This document shows positions 16,311 through 26,469 of a stretch of DNA of 64,000 nt, piece by piece. A program made the position numbers and the translations under genes. The first letter of the stretch is position 1, and each line of letters opens with the position of its first letter. Source of the DNA: Arthrobacter dokdonellae (GTDB lineage Bacteria; Actinomycetota; Actinomycetes; Actinomycetales; Micrococcaceae); contig NZ_CP029642.1 in NCBI RefSeq assembly GCF_003268655.1, positions 3,906,001 to 3,970,000 of the forward strand, written 5' to 3'. The notes under the pieces were generated by a model. The model made no database searches. It was not told the DNA's origin and worked only from the letters and a program-made list of their open reading frames with translations.

Positions 16311-17633
16311 TCACGCAGCACGCTCTTCCCTCCGCCGGCCCTGGGCCAGGTGCCCGCGCAGTGTGGTTGCCGTGTATTCGGTGCGGAACAGTCCGCGCCG
16401 CTGAAGCTCCGGCACAACGAGTTCCACAAAGTCATCCAGCGAATCCGGCAGCAGGGGCGGCATGAGGTTGAAGCCGTCGGCCCCGCCGTGTTCAAACCAG
16501 CGCTGCATTTCATCGGCCACCTGTTCCGGGGTGCCCACCATGGTCGCGTGGCCGCCGCCGGCGGCCAGCCGGCCCAGCAGCTGGCGGACCGTGGGCCGTT
16601 CGGCCTCGATGATGCGCACAATGGTGGCGTAGCGGCCCTGCGGTCCCGTGAATTCACGCGCCGGCACCAGGGCCGGCACGGGCGCGTCCAGTTCCCAGCC
16701 GCTGCAGTCCCGCTGGACAAAGCGGCCCAGCTGGGTCAGCGAGGCTTCTATCGGCAGGAAGGAGTCGGCTTCCGCCTGCTTGGCCCGGGCCTCCTCCTCG
16801 GTGACTCCCACGTAGGTGACGAGGCCGGGCATGATGGCCACCCCGTCCGGGGCCCGCCCGGCCTCCGCCACGCGGCGTTTGACGTCGCTGTAGTAAGCCT
16901 GTGCGCTGGGCAGGTCGTAGGCGACGGCATAAATCCCCTCGGCGTATTTCGCCGCCAGCTCGCGTCCTGGCTCCGAGGCCCCGGCCTGGAACAGCACCGG
17001 GCTTCCCTGCGGCGATCGCGGCACGTTGAGTGGGCCGTCCACGCTGAAGTGCGGGCCCGAATGGAGCACCGGGCGAATCCTTTCCGGATCGGCGTACCGG
17101 CCGGCCCTGTCGGCGAGCAGCGCGTCGTCGTCCCAGGAGTCCCACAGGCCCTTCGCCACCTCAATGAATTCGGCCGCCCGCGCGTAGCGCACGGCGTGCG
17201 GCGGCAGGGCAGGCATCCCGTGGTTGCGCGCCTCGGCGTCGAACATGGAGGTCACCACGTTCACCCCGATCCGCCCGCCGCTGATGTGGTCCAGCGATGC
17301 CAGCATGCGGGCGGCGTGGAAGGGGCTGTAAAACGTGGAGGACACGGTGCTGACCAGCCCGATCCGCTCCGTGGCCCGCGCAATCGCGGCCAGCATGGTC
17401 AACGGCTCCAGATGCCACAACGGCCCCGCGGCCGGATCGCCGGCGGACTGTCCGTCGGCGAAGAAGACGGCGTCAAAGAGCCCCCGCTCGGCCGTTCGGG
17501 CCAGCCGTTCGTAGTAGCGGATGTCGCCCAGCCCGTCGATGGGCGAGCCGGGCAGCCGCCAGGCCGCGCCGTGGTGGCCGCAGCCGTGCAGGAACGCGTT
17601 GAGGTGCAGCTGGCGCGTGGACGTGCCGGGCAT
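16311..17633 (-). CDS. Flavin-dependent (LLM) monooxygenase, NtaA/SnaA/DszA type
   Basis: A 440-residue luciferase-like monooxygenase. The N-terminus (LHLNAFLHGCGHHGAAWR), the central ASLDHISGGRIGVNVVTS and VLFQAGASEPGRELAA are typical of the NtaA/SnaA/SoxA/DszA group, which oxidise diverse organic, often sulfur- or nitrogen-containing, substrates with FMNH2 supplied by a separate reductase. ATG 17633 overlaps the stop of the SDR gene as TGATG. It is the second gene behind a TPP riboswitch, so its expression should fall when thiamine pyrophosphate is plentiful. The substrate is not known; a thiamine-related compound is an inference from regulation. Confidence 0.88.
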   Translation of the reverse strand: MPGTSTRQLHLNAFLHGCGHHGAAWRLPGSPIDGLGDIRYYERLARTAERGLFDAVFFADGQSAGDPAAGPLWHLEPLTMLAAIARATERIGLVSTVSSTFYSPFHAARMLASLDHISGGRIGVNVVTSMFDAEARNHGMPALPPHAVRYARAAEFIEVAKGLWDSWDDDALLADRAGRYADPERIRPVLHSGPHFSVDGPLNVPRSPQGSPVLFQAGASEPGRELAAKYAEGIYAVAYDLPSAQAYYSDVKRRVAEAGRAPDGVAIMPGLVTYVGVTEEEARAKQAEADSFLPIEASLTQLGRFVQRDCSGWELDAPVPALVPAREFTGPQGRYATIVRIIEAERPTVRQLLGRLAAGGGHATMVGTPEQVADEMQRWFEHGGADGFNLMPPLLPDSLDDFVELVVPELQRRGLFRTEYTATTLRGHLAQGRRREERAA

Positions 17634-18397
17634 CAGTTCATCACCAGCCCGCCGTCGACCATGAGGTTCTGCCCCGTCACGGAACGCGCCCACGGCGAGG
17701 CGAAGAACAGCACGGCGTCGGCGAGCTCGGCCGGCGTCGTGACCCTTCGCAGCGGGGTGGCTGCGGCAATGTAGTCAAACACCTCATCCGGCGTGGCCGC
17801 GCTGGCGTCCGTGGTGCGCAGCAGGCCCCCGGAGACCATGTTGACGCTGATGTTGTCCGGGCCCAGGTCCGCGGCGAGCGTACGCGTCAGGGACAGCAGC
17901 GCCGCCTTGGCCGCCGTGTAGTCGTGGTAGGGCACCACGGGATTGTGGAACAGGTTGGTGCCGATGTTCACGATCCGGCCGAAGCCCTGCGCCCGCATGC
18001 CGGCCAGGGCCGCCTGTGTGGTGTTAAGCGCGCCGCGGACACTGCCGGAAAACTGGGCGTCAAAGTCGGCCCAGGCAATGGCGCCGGCGGTGGCGCGGGA
18101 ATCGCCGTTGAAGGAAAAGTCGGCCAGCGCGTTGTTCACCACGGTGGTGACGGCCGTGCCAAAGTGAGCCTCCGAAGCCGCGAAAAGTGCCGCCACCTCC
18201 TGCGGGTCGGTGACGTCGGCCTGCACGGCGAGCGCCCGCTCCGCACCGGCGGTTGCGGCCAGTTCCCGGGCGCCGGCGGCGCTGTTGCGGTAGTTGGCCA
18301 CCACCCGGCATCCGGCGTCCAGGAACGACCGGGCAATGTGGTTTCCGAGGCCGCGGCCGGCACCCGTGACGAGGACTGTTTGTTCTGACAACTGCAT
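17633..18397 (-). CDS. Short-chain dehydrogenase/reductase (FabG-like)
   Basis: A 254-residue classical SDR. The cofactor loop TGAGRGLG is at 11-18, NNA at 88-90 and the catalytic Tyr/Lys pair Y160 and K164 lie in YTAAK. Thirteen residues before Y160, where a serine is usual, the sequence has T147 (NIGT). Thr may substitute but is worth noting. GGTGGAG 4 nt upstream supports ATG 18397. It is the first gene after the TPP riboswitch and is coupled to the LLM monooxygenase; the two probably act in one oxidation pathway on an unidentified substrate. Confidence 0.87.
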   Translation of the reverse strand: MQLSEQTVLVTGAGRGLGNHIARSFLDAGCRVVANYRNSAAGARELAATAGAERALAVQADVTDPQEVAALFAASEAHFGTAVTTVVNNALADFSFNGDSRATAGAIAWADFDAQFSGSVRGALNTTQAALAGMRAQGFGRIVNIGTNLFHNPVVPYHDYTAAKAALLSLTRTLAADLGPDNISVNMVSGGLLRTTDASAATPDEVFDYIAAATPLRRVTTPAELADAVLFFASPWARSVTGQNLMVDGGLVMN

Positions 18398-18420
18398 GGT
18401 TCTCCACCTTGGTCAAGGCG

Positions 18421-18452
18421 AAAAGATGGGGCACGGCCGTGCACCGCCCCCC
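18421..18452 (-). terminator. Possible intrinsic terminator of the TPP riboswitch
   Basis: Reading leftward, a GC-rich stem (GGGGCGGTGCACGG with CCGTGCCCC) is followed by ATCTTTTC. It lies between the aptamer and the SDR start, the usual place for an expression platform. The stem is imperfect. Confidence 0.4.
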
Positions 18453-18479
18453 AAGGGCAGGCGCCGACAACCGGCAGGA

Positions 18480-18550
18480 CATCCCTTCGCTAGTGCTAAC
18501 TAGATCAGGTTCAACGGGTGTGTTTCTCAGCCCCGCGAAGGGCACCCCGT
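18480..18550 (-). ncRNA. TPP riboswitch (THI element)
   Basis: The minus strand shows the conserved THI-box blocks in order: GGGTGCCC...GGGGCTGAGA, ACCCGTTGAACCTGATCTAG and CTAGCGAAGGGA. The CTGAGA and GAACCTGATC blocks form the pyrimidine- and pyrophosphate-binding parts of the aptamer. It precedes the SDR-monooxygenase operon. The spacing to the first gene leaves room for the terminator-like hairpin at 18421-18452. Confidence 0.93.
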
Positions 18551-18632
18551 GTCACTGCCTGCGAGTTTAGGCGAACCGCACCCCGGAACCCAACGGGCCG
18601 GGAAGATTGCCCGGCTTGTTACGTGCGGCGCG

Positions 18633-19913
18633 TCATGTGCGCGCCAGCGCCTCGATGTCCTCCAGAAAGTCCTGGGCCACGGCGTCGCTGACGGTGGCCC
18701 TGGTGTCCGCAATGGTCTCCAGGTAGTCGGCGGTGACGGGGCCGCCCGCCTGGGCACCGCCGTCGTACACCGCCTTTTCCAGGGCGCGCTGGGAGGCGCT
18801 GCGGGCCGCAAACTCGATGTCCGCCGGGGAGAACCCGGAGCTTGCCGCGACCAGACCGTCAACGTCCACCTGCCCCATGGCGGCGGCCGGGATGAAGCGC
18901 GTCCACATGGCCGCGCGGGCGTCCGCGTCCGGCAGCCCGATGGGGATGACGTAGTCGAAGCGGCCGTGGCGCAGGAAGGCCGAGTCCAGCGAGCGGATGA
19001 AATTCGTGGCGCACACGAGCAGCCGGCCGGGCTGGTCGCGGAACGCCGGGATGATCTTCAGCAGCTCGTTGGTGACGCCCTGCATGGGCGACGGCGGCTC
19101 CCCCGAGCGCTGCGACGCGATCTCCTCGACCTCGTCGATAAACACGACGGCGTGCTCCAGCTCGGCGATGTCCAGGAACGTCTGCCGCAGCGCGCCGGCC
19201 AGGCCGCCCGGGTCCCCCGCGAGCCGCGACGGGAACACTTCCACAAACGGCCACTCAAGCCGCGACGCGATGGCCTTGGCGAAGGTGGTCTTGCCCGTCC
19301 CGGGAGGCCCGAACAGCACGACCGCGCGCGGCGGCACCACCCCGAACTCCTCCGCCAGCTCCGACTCGGCCAGCGGCAGCACCAGCCTGCGCTCCAGCAG
19401 CTCCTTTTCCGCCGTCATGCCCGCCACCCGGTCCCAAAGGTCGCGCGGGAGCACCCGGCCGCCCAGCTCCTCCAAGGCACCCAGTTCGGCGCGCTGGACG
19501 GGGATGCGGCGTTCAAAGTAGCGCAGGTTCTTCTTCACCACAAAGCCGCGGTTGGTAAACGCCTCCACCCGGGTTTCGGTGTCCGGCATGAGGGCGGAGA
19601 GCTTGTTCAGCCCGTGCGCCGCCATGCGGTTTTCGACGGCGGCCAACAGGGAGGTGCCGATCCCCTGCCCCCGGAAGGCCGGCAGGGTGGAGAGGAAGAC
19701 GATCCAGCCCTGGTCGTGCGCAGCCCTGGCCACGGCGGCACCCACCAGCTGTTCGCCCTGGACGGCCACGACCGCGTGGTCCTTTTCGCAGGACGCCAGC
19801 ACTTCGGAGAGGTCGTAGACGGGTTCCACGCCGTTCGCCTTCAGCGACTGCCACAGCGCCAGGATCCCCTCCACGTCCTGCGGATGAAAGTCCCGAATCT
19901 TCCGAGTCGTCAT
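18633..19913 (-). CDS. GNAT acetyltransferase fused to an AAA+ ATPase
   Basis: A 426-residue two-domain protein. Residues about 1-140 form a GNAT domain with the acetyl-CoA loop RGQGIG (81-86) and a typical C-terminal NRGFV. Residues about 175-426 are an AAA+ module with Walker A GPPGTGKT (202-209), Walker B VVFIDE (256-261), a sensor-1 Asn in CATNF and arginine-finger-like RHGRFD. GGGAG 9 nt upstream supports ATG 19913. The AAA+ part resembles FtsH/Cdc48-like classic ATPases. The combination suggests acetylation coupled to remodelling of a partner, but no partner is visible nearby. Confidence 0.85.
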   Translation of the reverse strand: MTTRKIRDFHPQDVEGILALWQSLKANGVEPVYDLSEVLASCEKDHAVVAVQGEQLVGAAVARAAHDQGWIVFLSTLPAFRGQGIGTSLLAAVENRMAAHGLNKLSALMPDTETRVEAFTNRGFVVKKNLRYFERRIPVQRAELGALEELGGRVLPRDLWDRVAGMTAEKELLERRLVLPLAESELAEEFGVVPPRAVVLFGPPGTGKTTFAKAIASRLEWPFVEVFPSRLAGDPGGLAGALRQTFLDIAELEHAVVFIDEVEEIASQRSGEPPSPMQGVTNELLKIIPAFRDQPGRLLVCATNFIRSLDSAFLRHGRFDYVIPIGLPDADARAAMWTRFIPAAAMGQVDVDGLVAASSGFSPADIEFAARSASQRALEKAVYDGGAQAGGPVTADYLETIADTRATVSDAVAQDFLEDIEALART

Positions 19914-20064
19914 GCTCCAGCGCTCCCTTGCGTTGTGTGGACCGGCTGCAAAAACCAGTGCCAGCATCATGGCACAGGGCCGTGAGCGTGGCGTAATGTG
20001 TCCTGTTCCGCGTCGGGCTGCATGCGGGCCGTGCGCACAGCAGTGACATGCGCCCCGCCCGAAC

Positions 20065-20089
20065 CGCCGGGCCCGCGCAACGGGCCGGC
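20065..20089 (-). terminator. Hairpin after the DHA2 transporter gene
   Basis: GCCGGGCCCG and CGGGCCGGC form an imperfect GC-rich stem directly after the transporter stop. No U-tract follows, so its function as a terminator is tentative. Confidence 0.35.
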
Positions 20090-21498
20090 TACCGCGTCCG
20101 CACCACTTCGCCCGCCGAGCGGTGCATGAGCAGCACCTCCGCCACGGGGTACAGCATCAGGACGGCCAGGACGGCAAACGTCCACTGAAAGCTGGCCACG
20201 GGCGCGGCGCCGGTCAGCAGCACCCCGGCGGCGCGCAGGATCAGCGCACCCACGGCAACGCCGAGACCGGTGGCAATTTGTGCGATCGTGGAGGACAGCG
20301 TGTTCGCCCCGGACATGCGGGCCTTGGGCACGTCCGCGAACTGCAGCGTGTTGTAGGCGCTGAAGCCGATGGAGCGCAGAACGCCGCTGGCAAACAGCAC
20401 GGCGGCGATCACGGCGGGCGCGGTGCCGGGCACCAGCAGCGCACACCCGCCGAGCACCAGGGCGCCGCCGGCGTTGCTGAGCAGCAGCACGTTGCGGAAT
20501 CCAAAGCGTCGGATGAGGGGCGAGGTGGCCGGCTTGATCAGGACGTTCCCGGCAAACACGGCCATGGTCATCAGCCCGGCCTCAAACGCCGTCCAGCCAA
20601 AGCCGAGCATGAACATCAACGGCAGCAGGAAAGGCACGGCGTTGATGACCAGCCGGTACAGCGCCCCGCCGCCGTTGCCCACCCGGAAGGTCGGGATGCG
20701 CAGGGCGCGCAGGTCCAGCAGCGGATGGCGGGAGCGCCTGAACCACCACAGGGCGGCCGTGCCGCTGGCCAGTGCCAGCAGCAGCCAAAGCACGACGCCG
20801 GCCCAGGGGGTGGGTGCCGAGCCCACCAGTTCCAGCCCTATCACCAGGGCGGCGAGGGACGCGCCGCAGAGCACAAAGCCAATCCAGTCCGGCGGCGGGA
20901 CCTTGTGCGCGCGGATGTCCGGCACCACCCTGCCGGCCGTGATCAAGGCGATGATGCCCAGCGGGACGTTGATGAGGAAGATCCAGTGCCAGCTGGCATA
21001 CGTGGTGAGCAGCCCGCCCAGCGCCGGGGCGATCACGGGAGCCACCAGCGCCGGCCAGGTCAGGTAGGCGATGGCCTCGAGAAATTCCTTTCTGTCCGCG
21101 TCGCGCAGCACCACCAGCCGGCCCACCGGGACCATCATGGCCCCGCCCATGCCCTGCAGCATCCGGGCGGCACAGAGGAAGGCGAAGTTGGGGCTCAACG
21201 CGCACAGCAGGGATGCCAGCGTGAAAATGGCGATGGCAGCCGTGAAGACCTTCCGGGCACCAAAGCGTTCGGCCAGCCAGCCGCTGATGGGTATGCCCAC
21301 AGCGAGGGTGATCAGGTAGGAGGTCATGGCCAGGTTGATGTCCACCGGCCGGACATGCAGGTCCGCCGCCATGCCTGCCGCGGCGGTGGCAATGATGGTG
21401 CCGTCCAGGATCTCCATGAAGTATGTCCCGGCGACCAAAAGCGCCAGGGCCCGGCTGAAGGAGCTGGTGCCGGCCGACGTCGTACTGGTGATTCCCAC
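20089..21498 (-). CDS. MFS transporter, DHA2 (EmrB/QacA) type
   Basis: A 469-residue, probably 14-helix exporter. The first helix motif LDGTIIATA, the loop 2-3 GWLAERFGARKVF, and PALGGLLTTYASWHWIFLINVP (helix 5, motif C region) mark the DHA2 drug:H+ antiporter family. I choose GTG 21498: TACGCT lies exactly 6 nt before it, giving a leaderless transcript, whereas the open frame upstream to 21567 is unlike a family N-terminus. Substrate unknown. Confidence 0.85.
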   Translation of the reverse strand: MGITSTTSAGTSSFSRALALLVAGTYFMEILDGTIIATAAAGMAADLHVRPVDINLAMTSYLITLAVGIPISGWLAERFGARKVFTAAIAIFTLASLLCALSPNFAFLCAARMLQGMGGAMMVPVGRLVVLRDADRKEFLEAIAYLTWPALVAPVIAPALGGLLTTYASWHWIFLINVPLGIIALITAGRVVPDIRAHKVPPPDWIGFVLCGASLAALVIGLELVGSAPTPWAGVVLWLLLALASGTAALWWFRRSRHPLLDLRALRIPTFRVGNGGGALYRLVINAVPFLLPLMFMLGFGWTAFEAGLMTMAVFAGNVLIKPATSPLIRRFGFRNVLLLSNAGGALVLGGCALLVPGTAPAVIAAVLFASGVLRSIGFSAYNTLQFADVPKARMSGANTLSSTIAQIATGLGVAVGALILRAAGVLLTGAAPVASFQWTFAVLAVLMLYPVAEVLLMHRSAGEVVRTR

Positions 21499-21619
21499 CG
21501 CCCCAGCGTAGCCACCGGCGAGGCACGTGACACAACTCACGGTCCGCCCGGGAAACAATTGCGGCACTTTCTGCGCTGATCCATGAGGAAGACATTTCTC
21601 GAATCAGAAGGCTGGACCC

Positions 21620-22249
21620 GTGAGCATTGACGTCGCATCGGAAATCACACTGCAGGATGAATTGATCGTGGACGCGGACGCCGCGGCGGCCCTGTTCCTG
21701 GACGCACGCACCGCCAACAGCTGGGCCGAGGGCGAGATCGCCGACGAGACACTCGAAGCCGTGTACGCGCTGGCCCGCATGGCCCCGACCGCGATGAACA
21801 TCCAACCGCTGCGCATCACGTGGGTGCGTTCGGCCGAGGCCCGCGAACGCCTGGTGGCGCACATGTCCGACGGCAACAAGGCCAAGACCCTGAACGCTCC
21901 GCTGGTGGCCGTGCTCAGCTATGACACCGACTGGCACGAACTCATGCCCACCACCGCGCCGCACGCCGCCGGCATGGTCCCCACCTTCGCCGCCAACGAC
22001 GCCCTCCGCCAGGGCATGGCCGTGAACAACGCCCACATCCAGGCCGGGTTCTTCATCATGGCCGCCCGCGCCGCCGGCCTGGCCGCCGGTCCCATGGCGG
22101 GCTTTGACGCCGCCGGGATCGACACCGAGTTCAACGAAGGCACGCAGCGCAAGGCTTTCCTGGTGGTCAACCTGGGCAGGCCGAACGGCATCGTGGACCG
22201 CGCACGCCTGCACCGCCTGGAGTTCGACGCCGCCACCGCCACGGTCTGA
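21620..22249 (+). CDS. RutE-like nitroreductase family protein (malonic semialdehyde reductase type)
   Basis: A 209-residue flavin oxidoreductase. ADAAAALFLDARTANSWAEG near the N-terminus and MAPTAMNIQPLRITWVRSAEARERL match the RutE/HadB branch, which reduces malonic semialdehyde to 3-hydroxypropionate in pyrimidine catabolism or acts on related aldehydes. Other rut genes are absent here, so the physiological substrate is open. GTG 21620 has AAGG 8 nt upstream. FMN-binding residues typical of the fold (S/T near 57-58, R near the C-terminus) are plausible but not confirmed. Confidence 0.8.
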   Translation: MSIDVASEITLQDELIVDADAAAALFLDARTANSWAEGEIADETLEAVYALARMAPTAMNIQPLRITWVRSAEARERLVAHMSDGNKAKTLNAPLVAVLSYDTDWHELMPTTAPHAAGMVPTFAANDALRQGMAVNNAHIQAGFFIMAARAAGLAAGPMAGFDAAGIDTEFNEGTQRKAFLVVNLGRPNGIVDRARLHRLEFDAATATV

Positions 22250-22335
22250 TGCCCGCCGCGCGGCACAGGCCGTAAAGTGGACAAGGCTCCGGTTCCGCGA
22301 CAGCCGCACCCTTCAGCGAGAAAGGCCGCCTGCCC

Positions 22336-23850
22336 GTGAACAAGAAGGCCCCCGCCGCCGCAACTCCGGTCCCGCCCGGCAGCCAGGATACCTGGGCCGG
22401 GCACCTGCAGATCCTGCGCACGCCGAGGCTGCTCAGCCGCGAGGTGCTTGCCGGCATGGTGACCACCTTGGCCCTGGTTCCGGAAGTCATTTCATTTTCC
22501 GTCATTGCCGGGGTGGATCCGATGGTGTCCCTCATCGCCTCCGTGGTGCTCGCGGTGTCCATGTCCTTCCTGGGCGGCCGTTCCGCCATGGTCACCGCCG
22601 CGGCGGGCTCGGTGGCCCTGGTGATCGCGCCCATGGTCCGGGCCCACGGCGTGGACTACGTGCTGCCGGCCGTGTTGCTGGCCGGCCTGGTCCAAATTGC
22701 GTTTGGCGCCGCCGGCCTGGCCAGGCTGATGCGCTTCATCCCCCGCTCGGTCATGATCGGCTTCGTCAACGCGCTGGGGATCCTGATCTTCGCCGCGCAG
22801 GTGCCCCACCTGCTTGGCGTACCGTGGCTCGTGTACCCGCTGTTCGCCCTGACACTGTTGATCATTGCCGTGCTGCCCAGGATCACCAGGGCGGTGCCCG
22901 CCCCGCTCGTGGCGATCGTCGTGGTGACGGCGGTTGCCGTCCTGGCCGGTCTTGACGTGCCCGACGTGGCCGGCGAGGGCCCCATGAACGGCGGGCTTCC
23001 CGGGCTGACGCCCTTCCTGGCGCCCTTGAACCTGGAAACCCTGCGGATTGTCTGGCCCACGGCCCTGAGCGTGGCGTTCGTGGGGCTCCTGGAAACCCTG
23101 CTGACGGCCAAGCTTGTCGACGACATCACAGACACCCGCTCGCGCAAGACCCGGGAATCCTGGGCCCTGGGCGTGGCGAACATCCTGGCCGGCTGGTACG
23201 GCGGGATCGCCGGCTGCGCCATGATTGGCCAGACTGTGGTCAACGTGAAGATCGGCCGGGCCAGAAGCCGCATTTCCACCCTGACGGCGGGGCTGCTTTT
23301 GTTGCTGCTCATCACGTCGTTGAGTGCCGTCATGGGCCGGATTCCCATGGTGGCGCTGGCCGCCGTCATGATGGTGGTGGCGGCCTCCACCGTCAACTGG
23401 CACAGCGTGCGCCCGGCAACCTTGAAACGCATGCCCGTGCCGGAGACCCTCGTCATGGTCGTGACCGTCGGCGTGGTGGTGGCCACGGGCAACCTGGCGC
23501 TGGGCGTCCTGGCGGGCACGCTCCTGGCGATGGTGCTCTTTGCCCGCCGGGTTGCCCATGTCATTGACGTCCGGCGCGTCCTGGCCGACGACGGCGGGAG
23601 CGTCCGCTACGTGGTCACGGGCCCGTTGTTTTTTGGCAGCAGCAACGACCTCGTGGAGCAGTTCAGCTATGCGCTGGATCCTGCCGCGGTGGAGGTGGAC
23701 CTGTCCGCGGCCCAAATCTGGGATGCCTCCTCGGTGGCGGCCGTCGATTCGGTGGAGGAAAAATTCACCCAGCACGGGTGCAGGGTGGAAATCACGGGGC
23801 TGGACAACCGCAGCCGCGCGTTCCACGGCAACCTCAGCGGCCGGCTCTAA
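22336..23850 (+). CDS. SulP-family anion transporter with STAS domain
   Basis: A 504-residue protein. The membrane core (about residues 33-400) begins with REVLAGMVTTLALVPEVISFS, the SulP signature region, and continues through FVGLLETLLTAKLVDD. A short cytoplasmic STAS domain (about 415-500; VRYVVTGPLFFGSSNDLVEQF, AAQIWDASSVAAVDSV) ends the protein. SulP proteins move sulfate, bicarbonate or dicarboxylates by H+/Na+ symport or exchange; substrate cannot be read from sequence. GTG 22336 has GAGAAAGG about 10 nt upstream. It may be cotranscribed with the nitroreductase 86 bases upstream. Confidence 0.88.
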   Translation: MNKKAPAAATPVPPGSQDTWAGHLQILRTPRLLSREVLAGMVTTLALVPEVISFSVIAGVDPMVSLIASVVLAVSMSFLGGRSAMVTAAAGSVALVIAPMVRAHGVDYVLPAVLLAGLVQIAFGAAGLARLMRFIPRSVMIGFVNALGILIFAAQVPHLLGVPWLVYPLFALTLLIIAVLPRITRAVPAPLVAIVVVTAVAVLAGLDVPDVAGEGPMNGGLPGLTPFLAPLNLETLRIVWPTALSVAFVGLLETLLTAKLVDDITDTRSRKTRESWALGVANILAGWYGGIAGCAMIGQTVVNVKIGRARSRISTLTAGLLLLLLITSLSAVMGRIPMVALAAVMMVVAASTVNWHSVRPATLKRMPVPETLVMVVTVGVVVATGNLALGVLAGTLLAMVLFARRVAHVIDVRRVLADDGGSVRYVVTGPLFFGSSNDLVEQFSYALDPAAVEVDLSAAQIWDASSVAAVDSVEEKFTQHGCRVEITGLDNRSRAFHGNLSGRL

Positions 23851-23891
23851 AAGGCGGGACGGGGCCGGAAACGTTGCCGGCGGTCAGGAGT

Positions 23892-25306
<1,415 letters not shown>

Positions 25307-25322
25307 GCCTTCCTCCGCCGGG

Positions 25323-25541
25323 CTACTTCCTGCGGCCCTTCATGAAGTAGGCGATGGGGCCGGCGAAGTTGATGAACGACGCCGCCACCCAGACCTTCCT
25401 GGGCCCGTTGACCTCCAGCGGCGCCCGTGTGGAGAGGTCCCGCAGCGCCGCAGCCTGAAGGGCAATCTGCACCGCCCCTGCCAGCATGATGGCGCACTTT
25501 CCGAGCGGGCTGAGGTCTTTCCACTGTTTCTTGACCGACAT
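25323..25541 (-). CDS. PLDc_N-type small membrane protein
   Basis: A 72-residue protein with two hydrophobic segments (about 16-34 and 48-66). The second, RKVWVAASFINFAGPIAYFMKGRRK, matches the PLDc_N motif 'kvWv...f.n..Gp..Yf..GR', a membrane module named from phospholipase-D-like proteins and usually of unknown role when alone. AGGAGG 5 nt upstream supports ATG 25541. Confidence 0.8.
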   Translation of the reverse strand: MSVKKQWKDLSPLGKCAIMLAGAVQIALQAAALRDLSTRAPLEVNGPRKVWVAASFINFAGPIAYFMKGRRK

Positions 25542-25614
25542 GATGTCCTCCTGGCTGTCTTGCTGCGTTGACGTTTCTACTGCGGGGGATGCTGCTTGCT
25601 TGGACGGCCACGTC

Positions 25615-26361
25615 CTAGTCCGTTGAAGCGCCAGGAGGCACGGATCCGCCGCTGTGCTCAAAAATCCAGGGCAGCGAGGTCATGTCCAGCCGGTGTCGGG
25701 CGCCAGCCGGGCCAGCCTCTGCGGGGTCTGGGTACGCCTCGTCCCCGGCCCACACGACGCCGGAACGCGTCCCCGCCAAGGAGGCCACGCCGTCGTGCTT
25801 CAAGAGGTGGCTGTTATAGGAAAACGGTGCCCCGGCGGCCGCATGCTCGAGCGCCTGCGCCACGGTGGCGAACCCGCCCAACTGCCGCAGCGTGACCCAG
25901 GTGGGCGGCGCCAGCACCATCGTCCCGCGCTCGTGCCGGCCGAGGGCCTCGGCCGGGGGCAGCCAGGCAAAGGATTCATGCTCTCCCGGGTTGACGGCCA
26001 CTGCCGATGACGGAGCTTGCGCCACGAGGAACCAGGTGCGGAAGCGGCGCGGAATCCGCTGCATGGGAGTCCACTGGGACAGGCGGATGAGGTCCTCCGG
26101 CGCCAGCAGCTGGCCGGTCTCCTCGGCCACCTCGCGCACTCCTGCGGCCAGCGCGGCCAGGTCGTCCGGCAGCCGGCCGCCGTCGTGGCCGATGCGGTCC
26201 TCCGGATCAACTTTTCCGCCCGGAAACACCCACGCGCAGGCGAACGCACGGCTGGTGCGGGGCCGTTCCAGCAGCAGCACCTCGAGCCCCGCCGCGCCAT
26301 CGCGCAGGAGCACCACGGTACAGGCGTCTTCCAACGGTGCCAGCGGTTCATCCGAGTCCAT
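25615..26361 (-). CDS. Nudix hydrolase, NUDT19-like with expanded Nudix box
   Basis: A 248-residue Nudix protein. The box starts FPGGKVDPED (about 46-55) and ends REVAEETG (76-83), so about 14 extra residues separate the halves of the normal 23-residue signature. An insertion of this kind is typical of NUDT19/RP2-type enzymes that cleave acyl-CoA and related diphosphates; substrate here is an inference. The C-terminal third is a family-type extension. ATG 26361 is preceded by TAGGCT and a 6-nt gap, so the mRNA is probably leaderless. Confidence 0.82.
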   Translation of the reverse strand: MDSDEPLAPLEDACTVVLLRDGAAGLEVLLLERPRTSRAFACAWVFPGGKVDPEDRIGHDGGRLPDDLAALAAGVREVAEETGQLLAPEDLIRLSQWTPMQRIPRRFRTWFLVAQAPSSAVAVNPGEHESFAWLPPAEALGRHERGTMVLAPPTWVTLRQLGGFATVAQALEHAAAGAPFSYNSHLLKHDGVASLAGTRSGVVWAGDEAYPDPAEAGPAGARHRLDMTSLPWIFEHSGGSVPPGASTD

Positions 26362-26373
26362 AAGACCAGCCTA
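26359..26373 (-). promoter_or_regulatory. Leaderless-type -10 box of the Nudix gene
   Basis: On the minus strand TAGGCT (26368-26373), 6 nt, then ATG 26361. There is no Shine-Dalgarno. Confidence 0.5.
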
Positions 26374-26442
26374 CCTGCGCCGCCGCGGACCGCCTTCCAC
26401 GGCAAAAATGAGGGACAAAAGACCCATTGCGCGTTGCTATAC

Positions 26443-26469
26443 ACACGAGTAGTCTCCTATACATGAGTA
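26443..26469. promoter_or_regulatory. Direct repeat overlapping the TetR start
   Basis: ACACGAGTA (26443-26451) and ACATGAGTA (26461-26469) are 18 bp apart, and the ATG is inside the second copy. TATACA at about 26438 may be a -10 box. The arrangement suits an autorepressor site, though most TetR operators are palindromic. Confidence 0.35.

Noticed and set aside
22492..23826. 444-codon minus-strand ORF opposite the SulP gene
   Set aside because: His/Gln/Gly-rich antisense shadow of a clear transporter.
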